A DNA stretch of 64,000 nt from Allacma fusca (GCA_947179485.1 OX359247.1:56765131-56829130), one strand, 5' to 3'. Shown: positions 33,458 through 43,971, numbered from the stretch's first letter. Numbers and translations are program-made. The notes: generated by a model from the letters alone, not told the origin.

Positions 33458-34417
33458 TTATAGTTGGAAGACAGTCTTGGCAAAGGAATCTTCTGAGGCT
33501 TGTATAGGTCTGTTGTAGAAACGAGCAAAAACTGAGGAAGTTGCTGACCAGCCCGCTCGTTGACGTATCAGATCCACAGAAAGACCCCCTCTTGATGCCG
33601 CTGAAGTGGCTGCGTGACGCACGCTATGAGCACAAAATATGTTAGTGTCAATCCCACTAGATTTTAGCACTGCTTTAATCCAGCGACTAATGGTTTGAGA
33701 TGTGACAGGAACATGAGGAGAAGGTAAGCCTAGGAACAATAGGTTCTTAGAAGCATCTCTAAAAGAACTTGTACGGGATACATAGGCTGAAAGTGTCCTA
33801 GCAGCACATATATGAGGATGGTCGCTGAAGAATGGAAGGTACAGGAGAGGTTGAGGAGAATTAGGTTTACTGGTTTTAATGGCTGCTGATATACGAATTT
33901 CAATACCCTCTGCATTGAGTTGTAGATCATCCAACATAATTTTCGAAAATGTCTGAACCCGATGTGCTGTTACCAGGCTTATCAAACCAATGGTTTTGTA
34001 TGTAAGTTGTTCTAGAGTTAAACTATCCAAAGGTTCTAATTTCTCCAAGTAGCGTAAAACAACTGAAGGGTCCCAAGTTTGATTATACCGAGGTTTGGGT
34101 GGTCGGGTCTTCCCAATACCTTTCATAAAGCGACGTACTAACGGATGTGAACCTACACCTGAGGTTTCAGTTCCGGTGGAGAGAAGAGAGAGAAGTGATC
34201 TTGCACAATTAATGCTATTATATCCTAAACCTCTTGTAAATAAATATTGGAGGAACTCAATGGAGCTGTTGACACCTGGTAGGTGATGGTTGAAGTTGTT
34301 GTCATTGCAGAAAATTATCCAATGATGAACATAAGTTTCGTATTGCTTCCATGTTGAGATCGTGAGAGATGCTAGAATAGTTTGAATTGATTCAGGTGAG
34401 AAATTGTTTTGTTCCAA
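33458..34417 (-). CDS. DIRS tyrosine recombinase (integrase)
   Basis: About 319 residues of lambda-integrase-fold tyrosine recombinase, which would integrate the circular DIRS DNA. Visible catalytic elements: Arg in TAHRVQTF, the H-x-x-R box in CAHSVRHAATSAA, and the nucleophilic Tyr in FARFYNRP near the end. The N-terminal half (STWKQYETYVHHW) resembles a core-binding domain. The frame has no upstream ATG between the previous in-frame stop and this region, and its 5' end overlaps the pol frame by about 46 bp. Translation must use frameshifting, splicing or a non-AUG start, or an ATG was lost. Otherwise intact. Confidence 0.88.
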   Translation of the reverse strand: MEQNNFSPESIQTILASLTISTWKQYETYVHHWIIFCNDNNFNHHLPGVNSSIEFLQYLFTRGLGYNSINCARSLLSLLSTGTETSGVGSHPLVRRFMKGIGKTRPPKPRYNQTWDPSVVLRYLEKLEPLDSLTLEQLTYKTIGLISLVTAHRVQTFSKIMLDDLQLNAEGIEIRISAAIKTSKPNSPQPLLYLPFFSDHPHICAARTLSAYVSRTSSFRDASKNLLFLGLPSPHVPVTSQTISRWIKAVLKSSGIDTNIFCAHSVRHAATSAASRGGLSVDLIRQRAGWSATSSVFARFYNRPIQASEDSFAKTVFQL

Positions 34418-37014
34418 CGTTGTCCGGATAAGAGTCCTGCCATCAATGAGAGTTGAGAGTTCAGAGGATGTTTCCTGTCACAGAAAAAGAGTAAATCATG
34501 TTGAGGTTGAATAATAATAGGGTCACTCCCTAAAAGTTGAGTAAACAGGGGAAACCAATGTTGACCAGGCCAGAAAGGCACAATCATGACACCTACAGCT
34601 TTATCAGATATAATCTTTTGCAAAATACGAGGAATCATATTGAAAGGTGGGAAACAATAGAAATTTAAGTTCGTCCACTGTACTGTAAAAGCATCCACTC
34701 TCCAACAGAAAGGGTCGGGCTTCCACGAAATGTACTTTGGAAGTTTCGCGTTTAAATAACTAGCGAACAAATCAACTTCAAAGTGGAAAGGTAAAACAAA
34801 ATCTCGAATTTTATAAAATGCCGCATCGCATAGCTCCCACTCAGTCTCAAAATTAGTCGAACGTGATTCTGCATCCGCTTCAAAGTTTTGAGCCGATAGA
34901 ATATACGACGCGTATATGTGAATATCTCTTTTTTCGCAAAACTTCCAAATGTCTCGTGCCAAATCATTCAAGACTGGATATTTGGTCCCCCAAACCTATT
35001 TATATACGAAATAGCTGTCGTATTGTCTATTCGCATAAGTACTCGACAGTTGTAGAGTGATTTAGCAAACGTACGAAGACCGTAAAAAGCAGCGGTAATC
35101 TCCAAGAAATTAATACTCATTTGAGTTTGTTTAACGCTCCAGAAACCACTTGTTCTGTTTCCGTCGCAAAACGCTCCCCAACCCGATTTTGAAGCATCTG
35201 TGAAGATCTCCAGCTCAAAATTATCTCGGAGAATACGATATCCCACGTTAGTATTGATTGAACCATACCACCATGCTAGATCTGATCTACATTCCTGGCT
35301 CAGGCGAATTCTGGAATCGAAGTTGTTTCCAAGTGTCAAGGAAAATGTTTTAAAATGTTCAAGACGCTTCGTATATAACATTCCATAAGGAACGGCGGGA
35401 CAACAAGAAATCAAAGTGCCAATTATTTTGGCCAAATGTCTAATCGTAAGTGAGTTGGCCTTTAAACCAGTAGAAACAGTAGAAGTTACTCCTGCCTGTT
35501 TCTTTTCTGGGAGTGAGATAGTCATCGTACGCGAATTGAAGGTAAATCCCAAATACACAATTGACTGCTTAGGTAGCAGAATTGATTTCTTATAATTTAC
35601 TACGAGACCCAATCTTTCGAAAAAATCGCGTGTTTGATATTGGCTAGGCAAGTTGAATAGGATCTACCCAAAAGGAGAGAGTCATCAAGGTAAATACAAT
35701 TTTCGAAGCCTTGAGAACGTAGATATCGAATTGGTTCTTTTAAAACCTTTGTAAATATTCTGGGAGCAATGTTCAGTCCGAAACAGAGGCAATTAAATTC
35801 GTACAAGATTCCTTGCCAAGTAAATCTCAAATACTTTTGGTGACTTTCATGAATGGGGATAAGAAAATAAGCATCCTTTAAGTCAATAGAGCCCATAAAA
35901 CATCCTGGGGTGAGCAAACTTCGGGCAGAACGAAAATCTTCCATCTTAAAGTGTGGGCATGAAATAAAAGTATTTAAATGGGTGAGGTTGATAATAAATC
36001 TGTATCCACCTGATGATTTCGGGACCAAAAATATATTGGAGATTCGCCTTGAACGTGTTTGCACGTCCTGATTGCTCCTTTAACCAACAGATCCTGTACA
36101 GCTAACTGCATTTGAATTTGATCGGGTTGGTACCAGTGCTCGGCACGGGTACGAAAAATCGGTACCCGTACCCGTATCCGTACCCGAAGTGCGGGTATTT
36201 CAATAACTGGTATCTATACCCGTACCCATACCCGAATATCCGGGTACAAATTTTTCGTACCCGTACCCGCAATGTTATGTCAATCCATGTACCTGTACCC
36301 GCATTGTACCCGTACCCGAAAATACTCGAAAATTGTACCCATACTCGGGTATCTCAGTGTCGTACCCGTACTCGTACCCGGGTACTTTATCCAGATTTTT
36401 TTTAATGTAATACGTAGTACGTTATATGTAATAATGTATGACACCTGAGTGGGTAATTTTGACTAGCTAGAGAGGTATTTGACATTATATATTTTATTGA
36501 AGAGTAGAGCGTTTTTGATTAGAAGTAAAATTATCCCCATTTGATTGTTTATGGGCTGATGGGCGAAGTATTTTATACCACCCAGTCCATATGTACATGC
36601 ATTTTTGGCTTAGGACTTGGCGACTCGATTTTTCACTTCTTGATTTATTCGGCCTTTTACATTAATTTTCTCATCTCAGTAGCTCTGTGTACATGTTAAT
36701 CATTAATATCTTGTTACAAATATCCGCCTTTTCCTAATCAACTACTAATTACAAAAAAATATCTTGCCATCCAACTCATCGGAACTATAATTTTTAAATT
36801 GTATTCATTGTGGCTAATGAAGTATCATGTGCATACGTGTCAATCAGACTATTTATGCAATTAGTAACAAATTACTACATTATGAAGACGTTTTGTATAA
36901 ACTTTTGTTGAATCCTATTCTCCACTTCTATTTTGATATTAATCCTCGCCTGTTTATTAATTATTCTTCCTAAAACCTGTTTCCATAAATATATTATAGA
37001 TAGATATTATATAT

Positions 37015-37369
37015 CGTCGCTGAAGAGGCAAAATGGACAAAGTGCAATTTCAACTAGAAGCAAAATGGTCTACATGCCTTTTTCCTTAAAGGCAAAACGG
37101 AATAGTTGCAAGCTTTCCTGAAAGCAAAATGAACTACATGCAGTTTTCATTAAAAGCAAAATGGTCTACTTACAATTTCGCTTTAAAGCAGAATTGCCAT
37201 TAAGTATACACGCATGTAGACCATTTTGCTTTTAGACGAAATTGCACTTAGTCCATTTTGCTTTTAAAACTTGATGTATCTATTCCATTTTGCATTTAGT
37301 AAAACTGCATGTAGACCATTTTGATTTTAATCGAAAATGCATGTATTCCATTTTGCCTCTTCAGCGACG
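37015..37369. mobile_element. foldback/MITE-like element, word GCAAAATGGTCTACATGC
   Basis: A 355-bp inverted-repeat unit. Both ends read CGTCGCTGAAGAGGCAAAAT inward, and the interior repeats AGCAAAATGGTCTACATGCA in direct orientation on the left and inverted on the right, so the whole unit can fold on itself. Flanks are AT-microsatellite (TTATATAT and ATATATAT), so a duplication cannot be judged. Its ends do not fit YARNG, so it may be another superfamily. Confidence 0.65.
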
Positions 37370-37545
37370 ATATATATAGATATTTATATTATATATATAT
37401 ATATATTATAGATTATATATTATAGATATAAATATATATTATATATACATATATATTATAGATTATATATTATAGATATAAATATATATTATATATACAT
37501 ATATATTATAGATTATATATTATAGATATAAATATATATTTTAGC
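37370..37545. repeat. AT-rich tandem array, period about 50 bp
   Basis: About three copies of a unit built of ATATATATTATAGATTATATATTATAGATAT-type sequence, directly following the foldback element. Probably slippage expansion of an AT microsatellite at the insertion site. Confidence 0.7.
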
Positions 37546-38122
37546 AACACAGTCTGAAATACAGTTACTGCATGTTGTAAGGTTAAAAGGGTATTAACAA
37601 TAAGCTATATGTATTCAGAATTACTAAAAATACCGACAGAATTTTCCAACGGAAGATCCATTATTTTCATAAAATTCATCAAAATGTCTCAAATCTCAAC
37701 ATATCCAAATACTCGGGTACAATGGTCGCGGGTACGGGTAAATGACACCATTATACCCGTACCCGGTGGGTATATACCCATTTTGAAATCCTTGTACCCG
37801 TACCCATACCCGTATCCGTACCCGAAATTTTGAGCCGACCAAAGTGTACCTGGGTAGTACCCGTAATTGTTCGGGTACACAAAATCCGTACCCGGGTAGT
37901 ACCCATACCCGTACCCATACCCGTTTACCCGAGTATTACCCATACCCGTGCCGAGCACTGGTTGGTACAGAGATATACTTCGAGGAGGAAAAGGTTGAGA
38001 TGGTATTTTGCGGAAAGGTATTTTAAACCCCTTATTTGCTGCCAAGACTATTTTGTCGGAAGTAATTTTCTCCCAAGCCTGGTAAAAATACTGTAACCGA
38101 CCAACAAGACGTACCTTTGAAG

Positions 38123-39301
38123 CTATGTTTTCGGTCGGAATGAAGTCCTGGCTTTCTGCCTGTTGTAGTAACCCCCGCTCTGGCGATGACGAGGTTGATG
38201 CGACCTGAGCGGGCTCCGGTAGTTTAAAGGTTTCTTATATGTACTACCTGAAGGTTTATTGGTCGGCTTGTTAAAATTGCTTCCTCTCCCAGAGAACTTA
38301 TTTTGGGAAATAGATTTTAGTTGAAGGAACCCTTTTCCCACCTTTGACATCTCCTCTTGAGATTTGACCTTTGCTTGGAAATCAGAACCAAAAAGCATAG
38401 AATCGAGTTTTGTGTCTTCTGCGACTCGCTTTACTTCGGGTTTGAGATTTCCAGCCACTAATGAGCGTCGAGTAGTAGATATAGAGTGTTGAAGGTGAAG
38501 CAGCATCTGGCTCGCCTTGCCGCACTGACTCATCAAACCCGTCAAATCAATTTCGGAAATTTCTTTCCGCTTCTTCACACTCATGGCCGCAGATATGGCC
38601 CCGCCCAACTGGGTTAGTGAGCCGGCTATTAAAGTCTGCCAAGATACGAACTGTTTATCTCGAGTCAGCACATATTCAGAAATATTTATACCCGCCTGCA
38701 ATTCGGGATTAAGCTTGGGGGCTCCAATGAAATTGCAATTAGATGGAACATGGTTGAGATTTTCCAGCTCCTCTTTCTTTCTATCAGAGATACCGCAAGT
38801 AGCGATTAGGTTCCACTTTGACGCCAAATCTTGGTTGATGGGGTCCGAAAATATCTCCGTCGTTTCCTTGGCAACTCCAACAAGACGAAGGACTTCGAGA
38901 TCACTATCATCTTTATCGATCCTCGTGGACCTTCCATCGCGGGTATTATTACCCTGCGTGGACACAGGAGGTATTGACTCACAGCTCGGATCTCTATGGC
39001 GACGGGATGAACGAGATCGGTATGAAACCGAACGAGAGCTCCGCGAATGAGTTCGACGGGCTAATAGTCTCGTCAATGTGTCCACTTGACTTCGTAGTTT
39101 TCGCATGTCATCTCGGGAATTCGATCGGAAACGGGAACGTCCACGGGACCTAGATCGAGATCTAGATTTCCTCCTGTAAATCTCGCGGTGATAGGATGAC
39201 TGAACTGAACTCGAATGGTTGGAACGCGGGCTGACATGTCGAGAAATGCTACGGCTCCGAGAATTTCCTAGAGGAGACTCAGATTTCTCTAGATTTTCCA
39301 T
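38123..39301 (-). CDS. DIRS gag-like protein with RS-rich domain
   Basis: 392 codons from the first ATG at 39301 (the open frame extends eight codons further without an ATG). Residues of roughly 10-110 are dominated by Arg-Ser dipeptides (KSRSRSRSRGRSRFRS, HSRSSRSVSYRSRSSRRH), like the RS domains of SR splicing factors. A helical middle (about 150-300) and a basic Gly/Pro/Tyr-rich tail follow. Position, upstream of pol on the same strand, identifies it as the DIRS ORF1/gag. It probably binds RNA and packages the transposon; an RS domain could also direct nuclear entry or use of host SR-protein kinases, which is inference. The ORF is intact. Confidence 0.8.
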   Translation of the reverse strand: MENLEKSESPLGNSRSRSISRHVSPRSNHSSSVQSSYHREIYRRKSRSRSRSRGRSRFRSNSRDDMRKLRSQVDTLTRLLARRTHSRSSRSVSYRSRSSRRHRDPSCESIPPVSTQGNNTRDGRSTRIDKDDSDLEVLRLVGVAKETTEIFSDPINQDLASKWNLIATCGISDRKKEELENLNHVPSNCNFIGAPKLNPELQAGINISEYVLTRDKQFVSWQTLIAGSLTQLGGAISAAMSVKKRKEISEIDLTGLMSQCGKASQMLLHLQHSISTTRRSLVAGNLKPEVKRVAEDTKLDSMLFGSDFQAKVKSQEEMSKVGKGFLQLKSISQNKFSGRGSNFNKPTNKPSGSTYKKPLNYRSPLRSHQPRHRQSGGYYNRQKARTSFRPKT

Positions 39302-39502
39302 TCCTAATTTACAAGATAATAACAACCATGGTTAGTTAAAATAAATTGAAAGAATCCAATTAAAAAACCTGTACGGCCAAAATTATGAATATGAAAGATA
39401 CCAGACTACGGAAGTAAGGTGAAAACCGAAATAGGAAAACCAATCGGGAAAATCACAAGAGCAATGTGAAAATACGTCTGGTCTGTCGGGCACACAAAAA
39501 AG

Positions 39503-39661
39503 TAATGAACAGTAGCAGGCCTAAGATCTATGAGCGAAGATGAGATACTCTTTGTTTTTAGTTGCTATCGCAACTTTTAGCTTTGGATATTGTGTAATTT
39601 GGTACATGCAAAGAAGCATACAATTAGTAATTATGAGGGACGAGTCGAATGAAGTAGAATT
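39503..39661. repeat. DIRS right inverted terminal repeat
   Basis: Reverse complement of the inner part of 32935-33132, ending in a tip (GGGACGAGTCGAATGAAGTA then GAATT) that is represented, complemented, in the internal region at 33250-33294. As the 5' side of the minus-strand genes it probably carries the promoter. Confidence 0.9.
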
Positions 39662-40763
39662 AATATTTTTTTATGATGAGTTTTTCAACAAAACATTTGG
39701 TTGCCATTTTTAAACTTCAACAAATGCCCCGGAATTCATGAATTTACAAATGGTAGCACTTCTATAACGCCATTGAATGCTTCAAAAAGTGACGTTACAA
39801 GAGAACGAAGTTATATGTACGTATGTATATGTACATCACAATAAATACAGTTTTTAATGCTCATTATTCAAAATTTGTTACGTTTATGTAGCATCATATT
39901 ACTTTTTAATCAAAATAGAACAAACGATATATCTAAGTAGCAGAAAATACATATAATCAGTAATATCCTTATGTCTCAGCCTTTTTGGGCGTTTTTAGCA
40001 AATCATTATTTCTAGAAATTCTAAAATCCTGAAGCCAGAAATGGTAACATTTCCTGGGAAGCAAATAAACATTCATATTTTCAGTAGCTGACTGAGACTG
40101 CAATAATTATTATTATTGATTTGTACAGATGATATTAGGCTCAATTGAATCCCCACGAAATTTGCAACAAAATAATTTTACAGATCGTTCTTGAAAAAAA
40201 ACGTTAGTTTAGACACTCTCAATTCCCCCATGTTTGCTCCTGAGTATATTTCGTCAACCTTGTTTACTGTTTTTAGCTGACAGGTCTACAACTTCCTACT
40301 TTGGGACCTGTGGAATAATTCTTATGAAGGACATCGAAGTTTCCTACAACCCAGTGTCAAAATTTATTTGGTAAATTCTACTTTGGAAAAAATGTGTCTT
40401 TATAAAGGAACTGACTTTATAATGAGTGGTAAAGGAAGCACCTATTATGTACTACAGCTTGGGAGAAACCATTAGTGACTTTATAGGGAAAGACGTTATA
40501 GGGAGAGTTGACTGTACTATTACATGGTACGTAAATGGCGTGTAAACATCTATTTATTATTTACTTCAATTTTTTCCCTTCAATCCTTATGATTAAAGGG
40601 CACTTTCTGTCCGTTTATTTAAAGTTCCGCGCGTTCATAGTTCAAAGGCCTCTCGCAACGCCCAAAAGGTGGCATGCCAAGCACTCCTTATTATTAACGA
40701 GCACTACCTGTCCGTTTATTAAAGCGCTATCTCTATATTACTGGCCACTTCTGAGGGATCTGT
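39662..40763. other. spacer, nothing firm
   Basis: AT-rich. Near 40600-40730 the phrase CTGTCCGTTTATT occurs twice with similar surroundings, possibly a decayed repeat. Confidence 0.4.
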
Positions 40764-41080
40764 TAATTTAAAGCTTGGCGCGCTCATTTCACTATAAAGC
40801 AAGCTAATACGTATGTAGTATACAACTTGACTGTATAGCCAAGCAAGTCGGTGGTATACACACAGCAAGCAAGTCGAGAAGCACAAGCACAGCGAGCTGA
40901 GCGAGCTGAAACTCTGTTGCAGAGGAGACATTTTTCAGCTCGCTGTGCTTCTCGGTTAAAATAGCTTGCTTGCTGTGTGTGTATATACCACCGACTGCTG
41001 GCCTAATTCTTCGATATATAGTGAAGTTGTATACTACATAGACACGCTATCAGCGCAGCAAGCGAGCAAGCTTTAAATTA
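40764..41080. repeat. long inverted repeat (foldback), arms about 150 bp
   Basis: TAATTTAAAGCTTG at 40764 pairs with CAAGCTTTAAATTA ending at 41080. Further in, GTAGTATACAACTT pairs with AAGTTGTATACTAC, and GTCGGTGGTATACACACAGC pairs with GTGTGTGTATATACCACCGAC. Near the centre CGAGAAGCACAAGCACAGCG pairs with CGCTGTGCTTCTCG. The arms meet around 40920 with only a short loop. This may be a foldback transposon or a transcribed hairpin; arms are imperfect. Confidence 0.8.
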
Positions 41081-41515
41081 CCACTCACCGACTTTCCTTT
41101 CCTGCATCATAGCATGCATCACATAATCGCACTCAAATAGGTTCGGCTTATTGCTGTATAGTATACACTATACACCACCGGCTTATATAGTACTATATAG
41201 CTAAGTAGCCGAAGCCGAAGCCAGCCAGCCGAAGCTTCTATCGAGTCGAAACTCGAAACCACTCTCCTGCTTCGCTCTTCATTTTCAACGAGAATTTCCA
41301 ATAAAGTGGACTTTCCTGGATATGGTTGAACTTTCATGTTCGGATTTACGGATATTTTTACACTTGCTTTGGGAATTGTTTGGACATTTCTCCGGATATA
41401 GTTGGATTTTTGTGTGTTTAGGCATTGTGGGGACTTTTCCTAGGATATTGTTGGGCTTTTATTTTATTATTATTTGGATTTACCCAATTTTAAACATCTT
41501 TTAGACGTGGTTTTT
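41081..41515. other. spacer, nothing recognised
   Basis: GTATACTATACACC-like phrases near 41155-41175 echo the neighbouring foldback arms; otherwise no feature. Confidence 0.4.
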
Positions 41516-42342
41516 ACCCATTGGTAGAAAAGAAGGGTGGAAAGGAGTAGTGACCCATTGGTTTAACCAAGGGTGGAAAGGAGAGGTGACCCAATTGGTT
41601 TAACCAAGGGTGGAAAGGAGAGGTGACCCAATTGGTTTAACCAAGGGTGGAAAGGAGAGGTGACCCAATTGGTTTAACCAAGGGTGGAAAGGAGAGGTGA
41701 CCCAATTGGTTTAACCAAGGGTGGAAAGGAGAGGTGACCCAATTGGTTTAACCAAGGGTGGAAAGGAGAGGTGACCCAATTGGTTTAACCAAGGGTGGAA
41801 AGGAGAGGTGACCCAATTGGTTTAACCAAGGGTGGAAAGGAGAGGTGACCCAATTGGTTTAACCAAGGGTGGAAACGAGAGGTGACCCATTGGTTTAACC
41901 AAGGGTGGAAACGAGAGGTGACCCATTGGTTTAACCAAGGGTGGAAACGAGAGGTGACCCATTGGTTTAACCAAGGGTGGAAAGGAGAGGTGACCCAATT
42001 GGTTTAACCAAGGGTGGAAAGGAGAGGTGACCCATTGGTTTAACCAAGGGTGGAAACGAGAGGTGACCCATTGGTTTAACCAAGGGTGGAAAGGAGAGGT
42101 GACCCATTGGTTTAACCAAGGGTGGAAAGGAGAGGTGACCCATTGGTTTAACCAAGGGTGGAAAGGAGAGGTGACCCATTGGTTTAACCAAGGGTGGAAA
42201 GGAGAGGTGACCCATTGGTTTAACCAAGGGTGGAAAGGAGAGGTGACCCATTGGTTTAACCAAGGGTGGAAAGGAGAGGTGACCCATTGGTTTAACCAAG
42301 GGTGGAAAGGAGAGGTGACCCATTGGTTTAACCAAGGGTGGA
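41516..42342. repeat. 36/37-bp minisatellite, about 22 copies
   Basis: Twenty-two full units plus one degenerate leading unit of GTGACCCA(A)TTGG, TTTAACCAAGGGTGG and AAAGGAGAG. Three variants are grouped: 37-bp AATT units first (and once later), 36-bp units with AAACG in the middle, 36-bp units with AAAGG at the start and end. Each unit holds the near-palindrome TTGGTTTAACCAA. The 36-bp runs stay open in both strands and create repetitive pseudo-proteins. I see no flanking gene to which these could belong. Confidence 0.95.
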
Positions 42343-43640
42343 TCTACGGGTCAAACATGGGGCATGGGCAGGGCCTTGGTGGGAAGTTCCCAAGTGCGCT
42401 CAACCATGATATATTGCTTGAATTATTCTAATGTGTCAAGTCTTAAATCTCATTATACTCATGCATATTCTAGAGTATATGTAAGGGTATCTCGAACCTA
42501 TAAGTAATTATCCCTGCTGAGCAGGGCTTTCTACTAGTTGTTAATATAAGCGCGTACGATTTGGTCATACAACAAGTCTCTACGCCAGGGCTTGATTCGT
42601 AAACTGTTTGGCTTTTAATTTCTACATTCACACTACCACCTCTTCAAGTAATCGTCCCTGTGAAGCACAGGGCTTTTACTAGTACAAATTAAAGAATACG
42701 AAAATATAGGTACTTCGTTTGATTGACAGGAAATATTCGCGGGCAAGCTTCAAGACGCACCACGATAATCTTTAATGCGAAACAGTACTAATTCGCGCTG
42801 CAGCTCAATTTCAACTATTACAAGCGCGATTTATAATAACATTGTGAATAGCGGGAGCAAGTTCTATCCCAAAAATACTTACGCAAGTGGTACGTTTTAA
42901 CCAGAGGTGGATTCATAAAATAATTTTTATCCTGGCTCCAATCCTCAAATATATGTGTGAGCCTTTACGCATGTAATCTGAAGGCCTTCCTTAATATTTT
43001 TTGTACGCTGGCTCGACCTGGGTGGGCCACCCCGTAAAACCACACTTGGTTTTAACTTTCAAAATCTAAGCAGCAACAAGTAGCATGTCTTCAAACGAAT
43101 CATTGAAAGTATTATCAACTTTTAATCTATAGTAAACAAAGCGTTGCAAATTGGAAGGGCCTAATTTTAAGGTTTAAAAAGATATACGTACATAATATTT
43201 AAGTTCAGTGTGCATTAAGCTTTCATATAAATAAAACTAATGTTAGAACTAGTGATTATGGATTACTTCAAATTAATTGATCTCGGCAACTCGTGATAAT
43301 GTTTACTACGCAAAATCACTTAAAAAAATTAGAATCATGTTTAATGTTAAAGAACACGAGAGTAGGCTACAACTTATGTAAACGAATTAGTGTTCCAGTA
43401 ATTAATTTGACCTTATTTGTTGTTAGTGAGTGTGAGTTACATAGAAATATTATCCTTTCATTTCTTTTGATGAATGTGGACTAGGTTTATTCCTAAATGA
43501 ATGTTATTGTTTTTTACTATTTATTGTTCAAGTTTCGTTAATGCCAACAATGCACAATATTATATGAAAAATTGAAATCCAAAAAATTGTTTGGCAATTC
43601 TATCATGCGATAAAATTTTACATTTAAATAAGAAAATAAT
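42343..43640. other. spacer, nothing firm
   Basis: Two similar phrases, GTAATTATCCCTGCTGAGCA with GGGCTTTCTACTAG near 42505 and GTAATCGTCCCTGTGAAGCA with GGGCTTTTACTAG near 42650, suggest a small diverged duplication. No gene recognised. Confidence 0.4.
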
Positions 43641-43654
43641 GTTCATTTAAGTCA

Positions 43655-43971
43655 AATAAATGCGATTTAATTTAACTAAATCCGAGTTAAATTAAATACA
43701 TCCGATCTGAATTAAATAAATCCGTTCTAAATTAAATAAATCCGTTCTAAATCAAATAAACCCGTTCTAAATCAAATAAATCCGTTCTAAATCAAATAAA
43801 TCCGATCTAAATCAAATAAATCTGATCTAAAACAAGTATATCCGATCTAAATCAAATAAATCCGATCTAAATCAAATAAATCCGATCTAAATCAAATAAA
43901 TCCGATCTAAAACAAATAAATCCGATCTAAATCAAATAAATCTTTTTTTATTTAAAAAATCAACAACCCTG
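43655..43971. repeat. 20-bp tandem array with hAT-like right terminus
   Basis: About 14 copies of AAATAAATCCGATCTAAATC, an exact 20-bp period in the right half and more diverged to the left. The right edge at 43971 reads CAGGGTTGTTGATTTTTTAA inward, which fits YARNG and resembles the CAGGGTTGCA end of the element at 12417. No left terminus or duplication of TGGTGAAC was found, so this may be a half-element whose word has expanded into satellite. Confidence 0.7.

Larger units (their letters stand above)
36134..37960. mobile_element. non-autonomous hAT-like element, word CCCGTACCCGTA, inside DIRS pol
   Basis: A 1827-bp element with exact 8-bp duplication GTTGGTAC (36126-36133, 37961-37968; fits nTnnnnAn). 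Both ends read CAGTGCTCGGCACGGGTA inward. The subterminal blocks 36150-36390 and 37715-37950 consist of CCGTACCC/GGGTACGGGTA words. The core is AT-rich and contains a further inverted-repeat element (37015-37369) and an AT tandem array. It disrupts the DIRS pol gene, so it inserted later than the DIRS element. Confidence 0.95.
34372..38104 (-). pseudogene. DIRS pol: reverse transcriptase and RNase H, interrupted and frameshifted
   Basis: Begins near 38104 with the DIRS-typical GRLQYFYQAWEKIT and GFKIPF. It is cut at 37968 by the transposon insertion and resumes at 36133 (LAVQDLLVKGAI). RT motifs: FLVPKSSGGYRFIINL, GSIDLKDAY, CFGLNIAPRIF and YLDD. RNase H follows: IFTDASKSGWGAF, INFLEITAAFYGL, RIDNTTAISYI and DAESR, then the conserved VDLFAS and PDPFCWRVDAF tail. 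Frame changes occur near 36045-36060, 35600-35650 and 34968-34985. I see no methyltransferase domain. Its product would copy DIRS RNA into DNA; this copy is dead. Confidence 0.88.
32935..39661 (-). mobile_element. DIRS-type tyrosine-recombinase retrotransposon
   Basis: Minus-strand order: RS-rich gag, RT/RNase H polyprotein, tyrosine recombinase. It has the DIRS terminal architecture: inverted terminal repeats (32935-33132 and 39503-39661) whose outermost tips differ, and an internal region (33181-33294) made of the complements of both tips joined end to end. A 1827-bp hAT-like element (36134-37960) interrupts pol. Without it the element is about 4.9 kb, normal for DIRS. Several pol frameshifts make this copy defective, while gag and recombinase remain open. 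Confidence 0.92.

Noticed and set aside
41967..42431. Repetitive 'proteins' on both strands (THWFNQGWKGEV and VKPMGHLSFPPL repeats)
   Set aside because: They arise because the 36-bp minisatellite unit is a multiple of three; both strands are open at once and the 37-bp units destroy the frames.
43655..43971. CRISPR array or other spaced repeat system
   Set aside because: There are no unique spacers, units are directly tandem and the genome is eukaryotic. The same applies to the arrays at 41516, 44870, 51640 and 52275.
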